From NCBI RefSeq assembly GCF_019024285.1, contig NZ_WMKZ01000012.1, positions 1 through 64,000 on the forward strand: a DNA stretch of 64,000 nt, in the 5' to 3' direction. Both the position numbers and the translations under genes were made by a program. The notes under the pieces are model-generated. The model was not told where the DNA came from and ran no database searches. It saw only the letters and a program-made list of their open reading frames with translations. Of the stretch, positions 26,842 to 34,303 are shown one piece after another; position 1 is the first letter of the stretch, and each line of letters starts with the position of its first letter. This DNA is from Alkalihalobacterium elongatum. Its GTDB lineage: Bacteria; Bacillota; Bacilli; Bacillales; Bacillaceae_F.

Positions 26842-26889
26842 GGTGCCAGGCACCTTTAACACTTCACTTCGTTAAAGGTGCCTGGCACC
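26842..26889. repeat. 48-bp palindromic repeat, copy 3
   Basis: Arms GGTGCCAGGCACCTTTAAC and GTTAAAGGTGCCTGGCACC are perfectly complementary (19 bp) around a 10-nt loop. It lies 13 bp beyond the fabZ stop and could act as its terminator, though the T run on the minus strand is short (ATTCTTTTC). Confidence 0.93.
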
Positions 26890-26902
26890 GTTTATGCGGT
26901 GT

Positions 26903-27325
26903 TTATTTGAGGGCAAACATTAATTCTGTTTCGCAGACAACTTTTCCGTCAACCGATGCTGTTGCTTTTCCTTTACCGATTGGGCCACGCAGACGAACGA
27001 TTTCTACTTCTAGACGAAGTTGGTCACCTGGTTTTACCTGCTCTTTAAATCGGCAGTTATCAATACCAGCAAAGAATGCTAGCTTTCCGCGGTTTTCTTC
27101 TTTCTTCAGAATAGCAACCGCTCCAACTTGTGCTAGTGCTTCAATAATTAAGACTCCAGGCATTACTGGATAGTCTGGGAAATGGCCATTAAAGAATTCT
27201 TCATTGGCAGTAACATTTTTCAGACCGATGGCACGTTGTCCTTCCTCTACTTCTAAGATCTTATCAATCAGTAAAAACGGATAACGGTGTGGAATAATCT
27301 CTTTAATTTCTTCAATTGTTAACAA
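26903..27325 (-). CDS. fabZ: 3-hydroxyacyl-ACP dehydratase
   Basis: FabZ removes water from beta-hydroxyacyl-ACP in fatty acid elongation. The 140-residue protein is full length. The catalytic His48 (NGHFP) and Glu62 (IIEALAQ) are present within the family signature [20 protein letters not shown]. The start codon is TTG at 27325 (read as Met, [17 protein letters not shown]), with GGGAGGT upstream. Its leader overlaps the half-copy of the GGTGCC palindrome that also covers the stop of the upstream RAYT gene. In B. subtilis fabZ (ywpB) occupies the same neighbourhood near flhO/flhP and mbl, which supports orthology. Confidence 0.96.
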   Translation of the reverse strand: MLTIEEIKEIIPHRYPFLLIDKILEVEEGQRAIGLKNVTANEEFFNGHFPDYPVMPGVLIIEALAQVGAVAILKKEENRGKLAFFAGIDNCRFKEQVKPGDQLRLEVEIVRLRGPIGKGKATASVDGKVVCETELMFALK

Positions 27326-27341
27326 AACGCTTTACCTCCCT

Positions 27342-27358
27342 AAAGGTGCCTGGCACCT
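27342..27358. repeat. Half copy of the GGTGCC palindrome at the RAYT stop codon
   Basis: AAAGGTGCCTGGCACCT matches the right arm of the 48-bp repeats exactly; no left arm precedes it. It overlaps the stop region of the REP-associated transposase gene and the fabZ leader. Confidence 0.85.
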
Positions 27359-27953
27359 AATTGGTGTTTTTATTGTTATATTGTACCACAGGAAAGACGA
27401 GGTCTTGAAATTTTGACGGGCGATCACTTTGAAGGAATTTTTGATAATGGTAAGAAGATGGGTTAGGAAAGTAAGAAAGTACAGTTGAAGTTGTGATGTG
27501 AGGGTTTGGTGTATGGTAGATATACGCTGCGCAGCTGCTCCATTGATAGTCTGCTGGATTGTTGGTAATACCTGCTTCAACAGGGTTTAGGTGAATGTAC
27601 TTACTTGCATCAAGGATGTAGTCGATGGCTGGAGCGAGTTTTGAAAAGTAGCGGCCTTGGAAGACATGGCCCGTTTGGTCATACCGATCATTGTAGTATT
27701 TTGCATAGCTTGCGTTGAGGAAGTGCATTACATTGGCTGGAGAGTCATCGATAGCTTCAAGGAGAAGATGATAGTGGTTACTCATGATGCAGTAGGCGTG
27801 GAGGTGAAAAGGATGACGTTGTCTTGCGGTTTCAATGAGCGAAAGGAATTGTTCATAATCTTGTTCATCGTGAAAGATGGGGAGTTTACGGTTTCCACGG
27901 TTGATAATATGTAGGACTGCACCTGGATACCACATTCTTAGCTTACGAGGCAT
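27357..27953 (-). CDS. REP-associated tyrosine transposase (RAYT, Y1 transposase family)
   Basis: RAYTs are single-copy, IS200/IS605-like HUH nucleases that act on short palindromic repeats rather than on their own ends. The ATG at 27953 (MPRKLRMWYPGAVLHIINRG) has AAAGGAAGTG upstream and gives 198 residues. The HUH pair is His60-x-His62 in SNHYHLLL; the catalytic Tyr is most likely Tyr119 in ASKYIHLNPVEAG. The GHVFQGRY segment is also typical. The gene's stop codon lies inside a half copy of the GGTGCC palindrome that recurs through this window, so those repeats are its likely substrates (inference). It splits the fabZ region from the EpuA-like gene. Confidence 0.9.
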   Translation of the reverse strand: MPRKLRMWYPGAVLHIINRGNRKLPIFHDEQDYEQFLSLIETARQRHPFHLHAYCIMSNHYHLLLEAIDDSPANVMHFLNASYAKYYNDRYDQTGHVFQGRYFSKLAPAIDYILDASKYIHLNPVEAGITNNPADYQWSSCAAYIYHTPNPHITTSTVLSYFPNPSSYHYQKFLQSDRPSKFQDLVFPVVQYNNKNTN

Positions 27954-28089
27954 AAAGATCACTTCCTTTGTGAAATTGGAGAGGTATTTTGCGGGGATGA
28001 TGACTGTTTTTTTTGGGGACAACCTAATGTCTATTATAGTGTGATGACTTTAAAAGATAAACTCATTCTGTATATCTTTACAATTAATT

Positions 28090-28134
28090 AAAAAAACATC
28101 AACGGTACAAAGCCTGTTACTCGGCACCGCTGAT
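28090..28134 (-). terminator. Terminator overlapping the end of the EpuA-like gene
   Basis: On the minus strand ATCAGCGGT (inside the last codons) pairs with ACCGTTGAT (one G-U) and is followed by GTTTTTTTAATT. The stop codon at 28117 lies in the loop. Confidence 0.8.
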
Positions 28135-29103
28135 GATATTGTAAATATGTTCCCATGTTTCTCTTTGAAGGATATCACTAGGTGTACCATTTCCTACGAT
28201 ACCATATCCAAACATTAAGCCAGCGATTAGGCTCAATCCGCATAACAGGATCACAATAACGACGCGTAACCAAATTGGAATGAGGCGAATTCGCTCTTTA
28301 CGCTTCTTCTTGCGCTTATTTCGCTTCTCTCGCGTATCCTTTTCCGCTTCGTCTGCTTCAGTAACTTCTGGGCTTTCTTCATCCGTTGCCTGTTCAGTTG
28401 CTTCTGCTGAACGCGACTGCATGCGTGTGCGTTTTAGAGGGGGATGAGAGACAATCGTGTCCTGACTTAAGTCAACTGCACCGTCTGCATTATTTCCCGT
28501 TTCTGCTGTTTCAGATGCTTCTAGTGACGACTGCTGCTGGACTCCTCGGTAAACTTTTGTTTCCTCGGCTTCTTCGGACTCTGCAGTTGCTTCAGCTTTC
28601 TCGCTGTCTACAGCGTCTTCAGCATTTTGCGCGTCGTGAGCATTTCCAACTTCGGTAGTTTGTACGCCTTCATCAGTCTTTTCAGCGTCTTTTGCGTCTT
28701 CAATCTCATCAGCTTTTCCAGATGCTTCAGCGTCTACTGCTTCTTCCGTTTCCCCTGGAGCAGGTTCTTTTTCTCCAGCTGGGTCTGTTGTTTGAGCAGA
28801 TGAAGTTTTACCTCTTGAAAATACTTTCGTTTCTTCTGCTGTCGCCGTGTCACTATCAGCTTGTTCTCCTTCTTCATGCTTTGGATCAGAAGAAGCTAAT
28901 GGCGCGGCTTCGAAGACCTTCGTATTTTCATCAACCTGTCTGTTCTCTTCATGGCCTTCTTCGTTGCTTGCAGTGTCTCGTGCAGGGCGCTGTACAGCGT
29001 CATCTTTCTCTTCGACTACATGCTCATTTTCAGGCTCTGTTGCTGAATCTTTTGGTTGTTGTTCGTTTTTTAGTTTGTCTTTTTCTAGATCACGATTATC
29101 CAT
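28117..29103 (-). CDS. EpuA-like (DUF/PF11772-type) membrane protein with long acidic extension
   Basis: The last ~65 residues (RIRLIPIWLRVVIVILLCGL, then GLMFGYGIVGNGTPSDIL and WEHIYNII) match the small membrane protein often annotated as DNA-directed RNA polymerase subunit beta or EpuA, found next to flagellar flhO/flhP genes in Bacillaceae. That annotation name is historical; there is no polymerase domain. Residues 1-~260 form a low-complexity, acidic, presumably cytoplasmic tail rich in Glu, Ala, Asp and Thr, with repeats of the form E-T-K-V-[FY]; a basic KRNKRKKKRKERIR stretch precedes the single membrane helix. The family core is only ~60-100 residues, so the extension is unusual. ATG with AGGGAGT upstream. 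Function unknown. Confidence 0.75.
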   Translation of the reverse strand: MDNRDLEKDKLKNEQQPKDSATEPENEHVVEEKDDAVQRPARDTASNEEGHEENRQVDENTKVFEAAPLASSDPKHEEGEQADSDTATAEETKVFSRGKTSSAQTTDPAGEKEPAPGETEEAVDAEASGKADEIEDAKDAEKTDEGVQTTEVGNAHDAQNAEDAVDSEKAEATAESEEAEETKVYRGVQQQSSLEASETAETGNNADGAVDLSQDTIVSHPPLKRTRMQSRSAEATEQATDEESPEVTEADEAEKDTREKRNKRKKKRKERIRLIPIWLRVVIVILLCGLSLIAGLMFGYGIVGNGTPSDILQRETWEHIYNIISGAE

Positions 29104-29170
29104 AACTACTCCCTGTCCTGTCTTACATAGTATAGTAGGGTTGTCGAATTCCTAGGTAAAGCTATATCTA

Positions 29171-29220
29171 AAAAATGCTAAGGCTAGCGCCTATCCATAC
29201 AACATGGTAGCGTTAGCCTT
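29171..29220 (-). terminator. Terminator of the flhO-flhP unit
   Basis: On the minus strand AAGGCTAACGC pairs with GCGCTAGCCTT (one G-U) and CCAT with ATGG in the inner part; GCATTTTTT follows. It lies 22 bp past the flhP stop. Confidence 0.82.
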
Positions 29221-29241
29221 TTCGTTCATTCATTACTAAAA

Positions 29242-30087
29242 CTAACGGATGGAGTTTACTAACCCCATCATTTGGTCTGCCATTGAAATGGAGCGGGCAT
29301 TAAATTGGTACGAACGTTGGGTTAAGATCATCTCTGACATTTCTCTCCCCATATCTACGTTAGACATTTCTAAAGCACCTTGTTTTATGCTAACTTGACC
29401 AGCGGCAATGACTCCTAGTATATCTGCTGGTACATAGCCTTGTTCAATTAAATTTTCTGGAAGTCCAAATAAATTCTCACCTAATTGTTCAAGAATTTGC
29501 GGTCGTTGGACTCTTACCATTTCGAGTTGACCTGCTGGTACGGTTGTTGTTCCATCTCTAAGTATAACAGAGATCACTCCATTTTGATCTATTTGAACTT
29601 CGGAGTGCTCAGCTGGGACAGTAACTGGTCCGTATTGACCGAGCAGAAGGTGTCCTTGTCCTGTTACGATATTAAGTACATTCGGATTGTTCGGGTTAGG
29701 TGAAAAATAAAAAGCACCGTCTCGCGTATAACGTACTTCTCGCTCGCCGTTATTGTTAGTCACTTCTATTTGAAAAAAATGATTGGGATGTTGAATCGCA
29801 AGGTCTAATGGTCGATCCGTTTGCTGAATGGACCCTTGTTCCGTTCTCAATGCTGTTTGGCCAATTTTAGCGCCTGCACCGACACGAAGACCATTTGGTG
29901 TAAGACGTCCGGTTTCCATTGATGGAACGATCTGATTATTGACTTGTTGGAATAATAGATCAGAAAAGCTGGCTTCACGGCGCTTAAATCCTGTTGTGTT
30001 CGTATTAGCCATATTATGCGCAATCGTATCCATTTTCTTTTGCAATTGTCCCATTGTTACAGATGCCGTCATCATCGATGTGTTCAT
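29242..30087 (-). CDS. flhP: Flagellar hook-basal body protein FlhP
   Basis: A 281-residue FlgF/FlgG-type rod protein. The N-terminus MNTSMMTASVTMGQLQKKMDTIAHNMANTNTTGFKRRE holds the flg_bb_rod motif (the ANxxTxGFKR box), and the C-terminus (IKQGALEMSNVDMGREMSEMILTQRSYQFNARSI) holds the DUF1078-type rod helix. In B. subtilis flhO and flhP follow mbl and encode proteins of the distal rod or hook junction; the same order is kept here. ATG start with a good AGGAGGTG site. Fourteen bases separate it from flhO. Exported by the flagellar apparatus, so no signal peptide. Confidence 0.95.
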   Translation of the reverse strand: MNTSMMTASVTMGQLQKKMDTIAHNMANTNTTGFKRREASFSDLLFQQVNNQIVPSMETGRLTPNGLRVGAGAKIGQTALRTEQGSIQQTDRPLDLAIQHPNHFFQIEVTNNNGEREVRYTRDGAFYFSPNPNNPNVLNIVTGQGHLLLGQYGPVTVPAEHSEVQIDQNGVISVILRDGTTTVPAGQLEMVRVQRPQILEQLGENLFGLPENLIEQGYVPADILGVIAAGQVSIKQGALEMSNVDMGREMSEMILTQRSYQFNARSISMADQMMGLVNSIR

Positions 30088-30101
30088 GTCATTACACCTC
30101 C

Positions 30102-30920
30102 TTAGCCAATTCGTCCAACTTCATTTACTGCTTTTTCTAAGCTGCGATCATAGGCTTGTAGTACTTTTTGGTTTGCCTCAAAACTACGGTAGGCACTCAT
30201 CATTTCTGTCATCGTTTGGGCAGAGTCTACATTTGAGCGTTCAATGAACCCTTGCTGGACTTGATAGGTAGCTTGTCCATTTCCAATCGCAGTAGGCAAC
30301 TGACCATCTGCTGTAAAACGAAGCAGGCCATCGCCTTCTTTTACTAGCTGCATTGGATCTTCAGCAAGAGCTACTTGGATCTGTCCTAATGGAGCATCTG
30401 CTTCATTGAAGACAAAGCCTTCACGATTAACGCGGAATTCTTCATTGCCAACCTGGATCTGTTGGCCTGCTGTATTTAGCACATAAAAGCCTTGGCTATT
30501 TACTAGGAAACCTTGTCCGTTCACTGCGAGGTTTCCGTTGCGGGAATAACGAGCTTCACCGTCAGCATTTTGCACCGTAAAAAACAATGCGCCCTGTCTG
30601 CCTTCTTCGTTGACTGGAACCGTTCCTTGAAGAAGAGCCAGATCGGTGTTATTGCCCGTTTGTTGCAGGTCACCTTGAATAAAATTCGGTGTTCTTTCTT
30701 GCAGATAAGCACCCGTTGCTAAAGAGCCTACAAAATGAGAGCCAGGCTGCTTGTTTGAAGTGTTCATCGCTTGAATGAGCATATTTGGAAACGAACGTAA
30801 TGACCCTTGGTCTGCTTTGTAGCCAGGCGTATTGACATTCGCTAAATTATTGGTCAACATCTCTTGTCGCTGTTGTTGGGCAATCATCGCCGCAGCCGAA
30901 CCATAAATACCGCGAAGCAT
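30102..30920 (-). CDS. flhO: Flagellar hook-basal body protein FlhO
   Basis: A 272-residue rod protein paralogous to FlhP. N-terminus MLRGIYGSAAAMIAQQQRQEMLTNNLANVNTPGYKADQ contains the NNLANVNTPGYK box; the C-terminus QQGFIERSNVDSAQTMTEMMSAYRSFEANQKVLQAYD is the paired rod helix. First gene of the flhO-flhP unit, downstream of mbl. The ATG is preceded by AAGGAGG. A GGTGCC half repeat and a 30-bp duplication lie directly upstream, so its promoter region has been reshaped by repeats or is farther up in the 400-bp gap. Confidence 0.95.
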   Translation of the reverse strand: MLRGIYGSAAAMIAQQQRQEMLTNNLANVNTPGYKADQGSLRSFPNMLIQAMNTSNKQPGSHFVGSLATGAYLQERTPNFIQGDLQQTGNNTDLALLQGTVPVNEEGRQGALFFTVQNADGEARYSRNGNLAVNGQGFLVNSQGFYVLNTAGQQIQVGNEEFRVNREGFVFNEADAPLGQIQVALAEDPMQLVKEGDGLLRFTADGQLPTAIGNGQATYQVQQGFIERSNVDSAQTMTEMMSAYRSFEANQKVLQAYDRSLEKAVNEVGRIG

Positions 30921-30938
30921 GACCTTCCTCCTTATGCG

Positions 30939-31003
30939 GTGCCAGGCACCTTTAATGAATTAACGTGTTAATTAGGCACCTTTAATGAATTAACGTGTTA
31001 ATT
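30939..31003. repeat. Partial GGTGCC palindrome with 30-bp tandem duplication
   Basis: GGTGCCAGGCACCTTTAA begins a normal left arm, but the right arm is missing. Instead a 30-base unit starting AGGCACCTTTAATGAATTAA occurs twice in a row (30944-30973 and 30974-31003) without change. Confidence 0.85.
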
Positions 31004-31285
31004 TGTTGATGGGTGCTTCTTTTTCAACAAATTCACGCTTCATTTATTTCATCGGCCGAATGAGTGTCATTGTTAAGTAAGTAGTTCCATCTATCTATTC
31101 TTCTATTATATCGCCTAAACACTATGACATGGATAGAGGTAATTTTTTCTGTTTTGTGTAAAAACAGATGCGTAAGTCTTTCGATAGCCGTTCTAGTAGG
31201 TGTATTTCTGAAAACTGGGATTATCCTGTTTTTCCGAGATTATGAGACTTTGCACCTTTATCAATAGCGTTCAAATTTATCTTAA

Positions 31286-31324
31286 GGCGGTAGCGCGTCG
31301 TATCTTTGTCGCAGTACCGCTGGG
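31286..31324 (-). terminator. Possible terminator after mbl
   Basis: On the minus strand GCGGTACTGCG and CGCGCTACCGC pair with one mismatch around a 12-nt loop; no good T run follows, so this may be a processing or stability hairpin. Confidence 0.4.
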
Positions 31325-31329
31325 TTGAT

Positions 31330-32334
31330 TTAAAGACTAATTTTCCTTCTAGTCATTTTATCTAGGTTTTCTAACAGGATCCCTGTTCCTTTTGCTACAC
31401 AATGCATCGGCTCGTCTGCAATAAAAACTGGAACTTTAAGCTCTTCAGCTAGCAGCTGGTCGATTCCATGCAAAAGAGCGCCTCCACCTGTTAAAATCAC
31501 ACCGCGATCAATGATGTCAGCCGATAATTCTGGTGGTGTTTTTTCTAGTACAGATTTGGCAGCTTGTACAATATAAGAAACAGATTCTGTTAAGGCATCC
31601 TGAATTTCATCAGAATACACTGTAATCGTTCTTGGGAGTCCACTTACCATATCCCGTCCGCGGATCTCCAATTCTTCTTGACGAGCACCTGGAAATACCG
31701 TTGCGACTTGCTTTTTGATTTCTTCAGAAGTTCTTTCTCCGATAAGGAGCTTGTACTTCTTTTTTATATAGTTGAGAATCTCTTGATCAAACTTATCTCC
31801 AGCTATTTTTATAGAAGAGGCGGTGACGATATCACCCATTGAAAGAACAGCAACATCTGTTGTCCCACCGCCTATGTCTACGACCATGTTACCGCTCGGT
31901 TGAAAAATATCCATTCCAGCACCAATCGCAGCTACTTTCGGTTCCTCCTCTAAGTAAACGTTTTTGCCACCACTTTTCTCTGCCGCTTCTCGAATTGCTT
32001 TTTGTTCAACAGAAGTAATTTCTGTCGGACAACAAATTAAGATTCTCGGCTTTGAGAAAAATCCTTTTACGTTAATTTTACCTAAGAAGTGTTTGAGCAT
32101 TGCTTCTGTTAGTTCGAAGTTTGCGATCACCCCATCTTTCATGGGACGTAAAGCAACGATATTTCCTGGTGTTCGTCCGACCATTCGAAACGCTTCATCT
32201 CCTACAGCAAGTACTTTTCCAGTCGTTGTATCTAAAGCTACCACTGAAGGTTCATTTAGAACAATTCCACTCCCTTTGACATACACAAGAACATTTGCTG
32301 TACCTAAATCAATCCCTATATCCCTACCGAACAT
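31330..32334 (-). CDS. mbl: MreB-like rod-shape protein Mbl
   Basis: Mbl is an actin-like cytoskeletal protein that steers sidewall synthesis. The ATG at 32334 (MFGRDIGIDLGTANVLVYVKG) has AGGGAGG upstream and gives 334 residues, the normal length. Actin-fold nucleotide motifs: phosphate 1 DIGIDLGTANV, phosphate 2 VVDIGGGTTDVAV, adenosine ILTGGGALLHGI. It is assigned to Mbl rather than MreB because it follows spoIIID, as in B. subtilis, and precedes flhO. The spoIIID gene ends 108 bp upstream. Confidence 0.96.
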   Translation of the reverse strand: MFGRDIGIDLGTANVLVYVKGSGIVLNEPSVVALDTTTGKVLAVGDEAFRMVGRTPGNIVALRPMKDGVIANFELTEAMLKHFLGKINVKGFFSKPRILICCPTEITSVEQKAIREAAEKSGGKNVYLEEEPKVAAIGAGMDIFQPSGNMVVDIGGGTTDVAVLSMGDIVTASSIKIAGDKFDQEILNYIKKKYKLLIGERTSEEIKKQVATVFPGARQEELEIRGRDMVSGLPRTITVYSDEIQDALTESVSYIVQAAKSVLEKTPPELSADIIDRGVILTGGGALLHGIDQLLAEELKVPVFIADEPMHCVAKGTGILLENLDKMTRRKISL

Positions 32335-32442
32335 TAGTGTTATCCTCCCTGTTTTGCAAATCATTCGACAGCATTTTTGCTGTAATCCTACTAATGTTTT
32401 ATTTTATCATATTTTGTCAATACAGGGATTGATTTTTTGTTT

Positions 32443-32727
32443 TCAATTTTGTGTTTTTACAACTTTTTCGTTCGGTTGGTCTGATTTTTTATACTTTACC
32501 TTCGTTGCCTCACCACCGCGTAAGTGGCGTATCGACTTATGGTATTCAAGAATCTCCTTAACTTCATTTGCCAACTCTTGATTGATTTCAGGTAATCGTT
32601 CTGTTAAGTCCTTGTGTACAGTGCTCTTGGAAACGCCAAACTCTTTTGCAATCGTTCGGACCGTTTTCCTCGTCTCGACGATGTACCTGCCTATCTTGAT
32701 AGTACGTTCTTTGATGTAATCGTGCAC
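32443..32727 (-). CDS. spoIIID: Sporulation transcription factor SpoIIID
   Basis: SpoIIID is the small DNA-binding regulator that reshapes mother-cell (sigma-E) expression. The 94-residue protein starts at GTG 32727 with GGAGGCGAG upstream (MHDYIKERTIKIGRYIVET). The helix-turn-helix is TVRTIAKEFGVSKSTVHKDL (~23-42), and the basic C-terminal region HLRGGEATKVKYKKSD is the second DNA contact known for the family. Position directly before mbl is conserved. Expression is expected to be sigma-E-dependent in the mother cell; I could not identify the promoter with confidence. Confidence 0.97.
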   Translation of the reverse strand: MHDYIKERTIKIGRYIVETRKTVRTIAKEFGVSKSTVHKDLTERLPEINQELANEVKEILEYHKSIRHLRGGEATKVKYKKSDQPNEKVVKTQN

Positions 32728-32781
32728 ACCACTCGCCTCCTAATCAATGTTGGTGATTGGTACATTTTATTAAGGAGCAAG

Positions 32782-32793
32782 GGTATATATACC
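32782..32793. promoter_or_regulatory. 12-bp palindrome upstream of spoIIID
   Basis: GGTATATATACC is a perfect palindrome 55 bp before the spoIIID start. It may be an operator or part of the -10 region; no bound factor can be named from sequence. Confidence 0.3.
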
Positions 32794-32978
32794 AAAAAGT
32801 CAAGCAGGACAAGGCATTTTTTCATGCGGTAAAGGAATTATGTATTAAAAAATTATATAATTTCAAGAATTTTGTGTTTTGTCTACTAGCGCTCAACCGT
32901 TCGTATTATGAGGTTTTCGTAAAATTACAGCCTAGGGTTTTAGATGAAAAATTTTTCTGAAATTTTTTTACTAAAAAT

Positions 32979-33026
32979 GGTGCCAGGCACCTTTAACACA
33001 ATGAAGGGTTAAAGGTGCCTGGCACC
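32979..33026. repeat. 48-bp palindromic repeat, copy 4
   Basis: Arms GGTGCCAGGCACCTTTAAC and GTTAAAGGTGCCTGGCACC are perfect complements around a 10-nt loop. It starts 4 bp past the exonuclease stop and is followed on the minus strand by ATTTTTAG, so it probably works as that gene's terminator. Confidence 0.93.
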
Positions 33027-33030
33027 ATAA

Positions 33031-33696
33031 TTAGAATTGCAGGACGCGGTTGCGATTGTTAGCGTCTGTGACTTGGACGAGGTCTGCAAGTGTCGTTTTG
33101 CCTCTTTCTTCTAGCAGACGGAGCAGTTCAACAAAAAGATGAGCCGTCGTTAAGGCATCGCCAATTGCACTGTGACGCTCATAAATATTTGTACCAAATG
33201 ACCTAGCATATTGTTCTAGGTCACGCATATCCCATGATGGAACTAAATAACCAAGCATATCAAGTGTGTCGATATAGAGCGGCTGTTCAAATGTATATTT
33301 TGCTCGTTGCAGCTCTTTTCGAATCACCATGACATCAAAGCTTAAGTAGTGTCCTACCCAACCACCACTTTTTGTCTTTTCAATGAATTGAAAGAATGCC
33401 TCGATCGCTTCGACTGAACTAGGCGCATTGTCAACATGATGCTGCCCAATCCCTGTGAGTTCTGTTATTTGTGGTGGGATGTTTCTTTCTGGATTTACAT
33501 ACGTTTGAAATCGATTGTCAGTTACCATTAATCCTTCAACTTGAACAGCTCCAATTTCTATGACACGATCTTTAGAACCTACGGCAAAGCCTGTCGTTTC
33601 TGTATCAAATACAGTAAAAGATAAATCACGTAGCGGTGTATCGAGTGAGGGCTGTTGGTCTAGTTGGTAATGCAACAACTTCTTTTTCCAGAACAT
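33031..33696 (-). CDS. DnaQ-family 3'-5' exonuclease
   Basis: A 221-residue single-domain DEDDh exonuclease of the DNA polymerase III epsilon/RNase T type. Motifs: Exo I FTVFDTETTGF (Asp and Glu), Exo II HYLSFDVMV (Asp), Exo III RHSAIGDALTT (His and Asp). ATG start with AGGGGAGA upstream. Low-GC Gram-positives carry several such proteins apart from the PolC exonuclease, acting in repair or RNA/oligonucleotide degradation; the substrate here is not known. Its upstream region is over 500 bp long and holds a possible structured RNA. A palindromic repeat directly abuts its stop codon. Confidence 0.88.
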   Translation of the reverse strand: MFWKKKLLHYQLDQQPSLDTPLRDLSFTVFDTETTGFAVGSKDRVIEIGAVQVEGLMVTDNRFQTYVNPERNIPPQITELTGIGQHHVDNAPSSVEAIEAFFQFIEKTKSGGWVGHYLSFDVMVIRKELQRAKYTFEQPLYIDTLDMLGYLVPSWDMRDLEQYARSFGTNIYERHSAIGDALTTAHLFVELLRLLEERGKTTLADLVQVTDANNRNRVLQF

Positions 33697-34218
33697 AACA
33701 ATCTCCCCTTGTTCGTTTCAAATCTATTGTTTATTTCTTAATCAACGAATTTTTCTTTATTTTTAGTGAACGTTCAGTCTGTATTGCTTGGTTGTACGGA
33801 TCCTTTTAAACTTAAAAACTGCCATTTTTTAATGTCTAGTACCGTTACTAATAGCGCTGTTTTCATAAAAGCAGCTATACTATTTAACTTAGGCTTTTAT
33901 TTTGACTTATTGGTATAGGGCGGTTACAGCTCCATCCCTGCTTAAGCGGGTAAAAGCAAAGTCTTACAACGCAGACGTTTCTCTAGCAAAATGCACCAGG
34001 GTACGAGAAAACAACCTTAACAAAGATTGCGGTCCACCTACTTGCCATCCCTATTTGATTGAGTGAGCGTCCGTTATTTCCAAAGGAATAATTTCTTTGT
34101 TATATGACAACGATTTCATTTTACCGAATTTTCTAAATTTTTTCCATAACAAAGTGTTAAATTTTACAGATTTTATTTAAATTTTTTAAAAACGGGCGAC
34201 TGCCTACAAAAGAAATAA
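33697..34218. other. Long intergenic region upstream of the exonuclease gene
   Basis: No open frame with a ribosome site. The flanks are AT-rich, but 33915-34054 is clearly richer in G and C and rich in short hairpins; that part is listed separately. Confidence 0.5.
33915..34054. ncRNA. Candidate structured RNA, class unknown
   Basis: A 140-base segment closed by ATAGGG/CCCTAT plus an inner GG/CC, containing in order CCC(T)GC-TTAA-GCGGG, GTCT...AGAC, TTTCTC...GAGAAA, and a CAA-CTT/AAG-TTG hairpin. G+C content stands out from the AT-rich flanks. The pairs work on either strand, so direction is not settled. I do not recognise it as 6S RNA, T-box, tmRNA or a known riboswitch. Confidence 0.3.
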
Positions 34219-34254
34219 GCGTTAGTCCCAGACCCTAAGGCTAGAAACTAACGC
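34219..34254 (-). terminator. Probable terminator of the sortase gene
   Basis: GCGTTAGT and ACTAACGC form an 8-bp perfect stem with a 20-nt loop; TTATTTCTTTT follows on the minus strand. It lies 50 bp past the sortase stop. Confidence 0.6.
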
Positions 34255-34303
34255 ATTCAAGTTTTACATGAGATAAAACAGTTCATCGAGCTCTTACGCA
34301 CCC

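Larger units (their letters stand above)
30921..31329. other. Intergenic region between mbl and flhO
   Basis: Apart from the GGTGCC half repeat with its tandem duplication (30939-31003) and the hairpin after mbl, I see no open frame with a ribosome site and no recognised promoter. Confidence 0.5.

Noticed and set aside
33915-34054. T-box or 6S RNA
   Set aside because: GGTGGACCGC on the minus strand resembles part of a T-box, but the rest of the leader and an aminoacyl-tRNA or amino-acid gene downstream are missing; length and layout do not fit 6S RNA.
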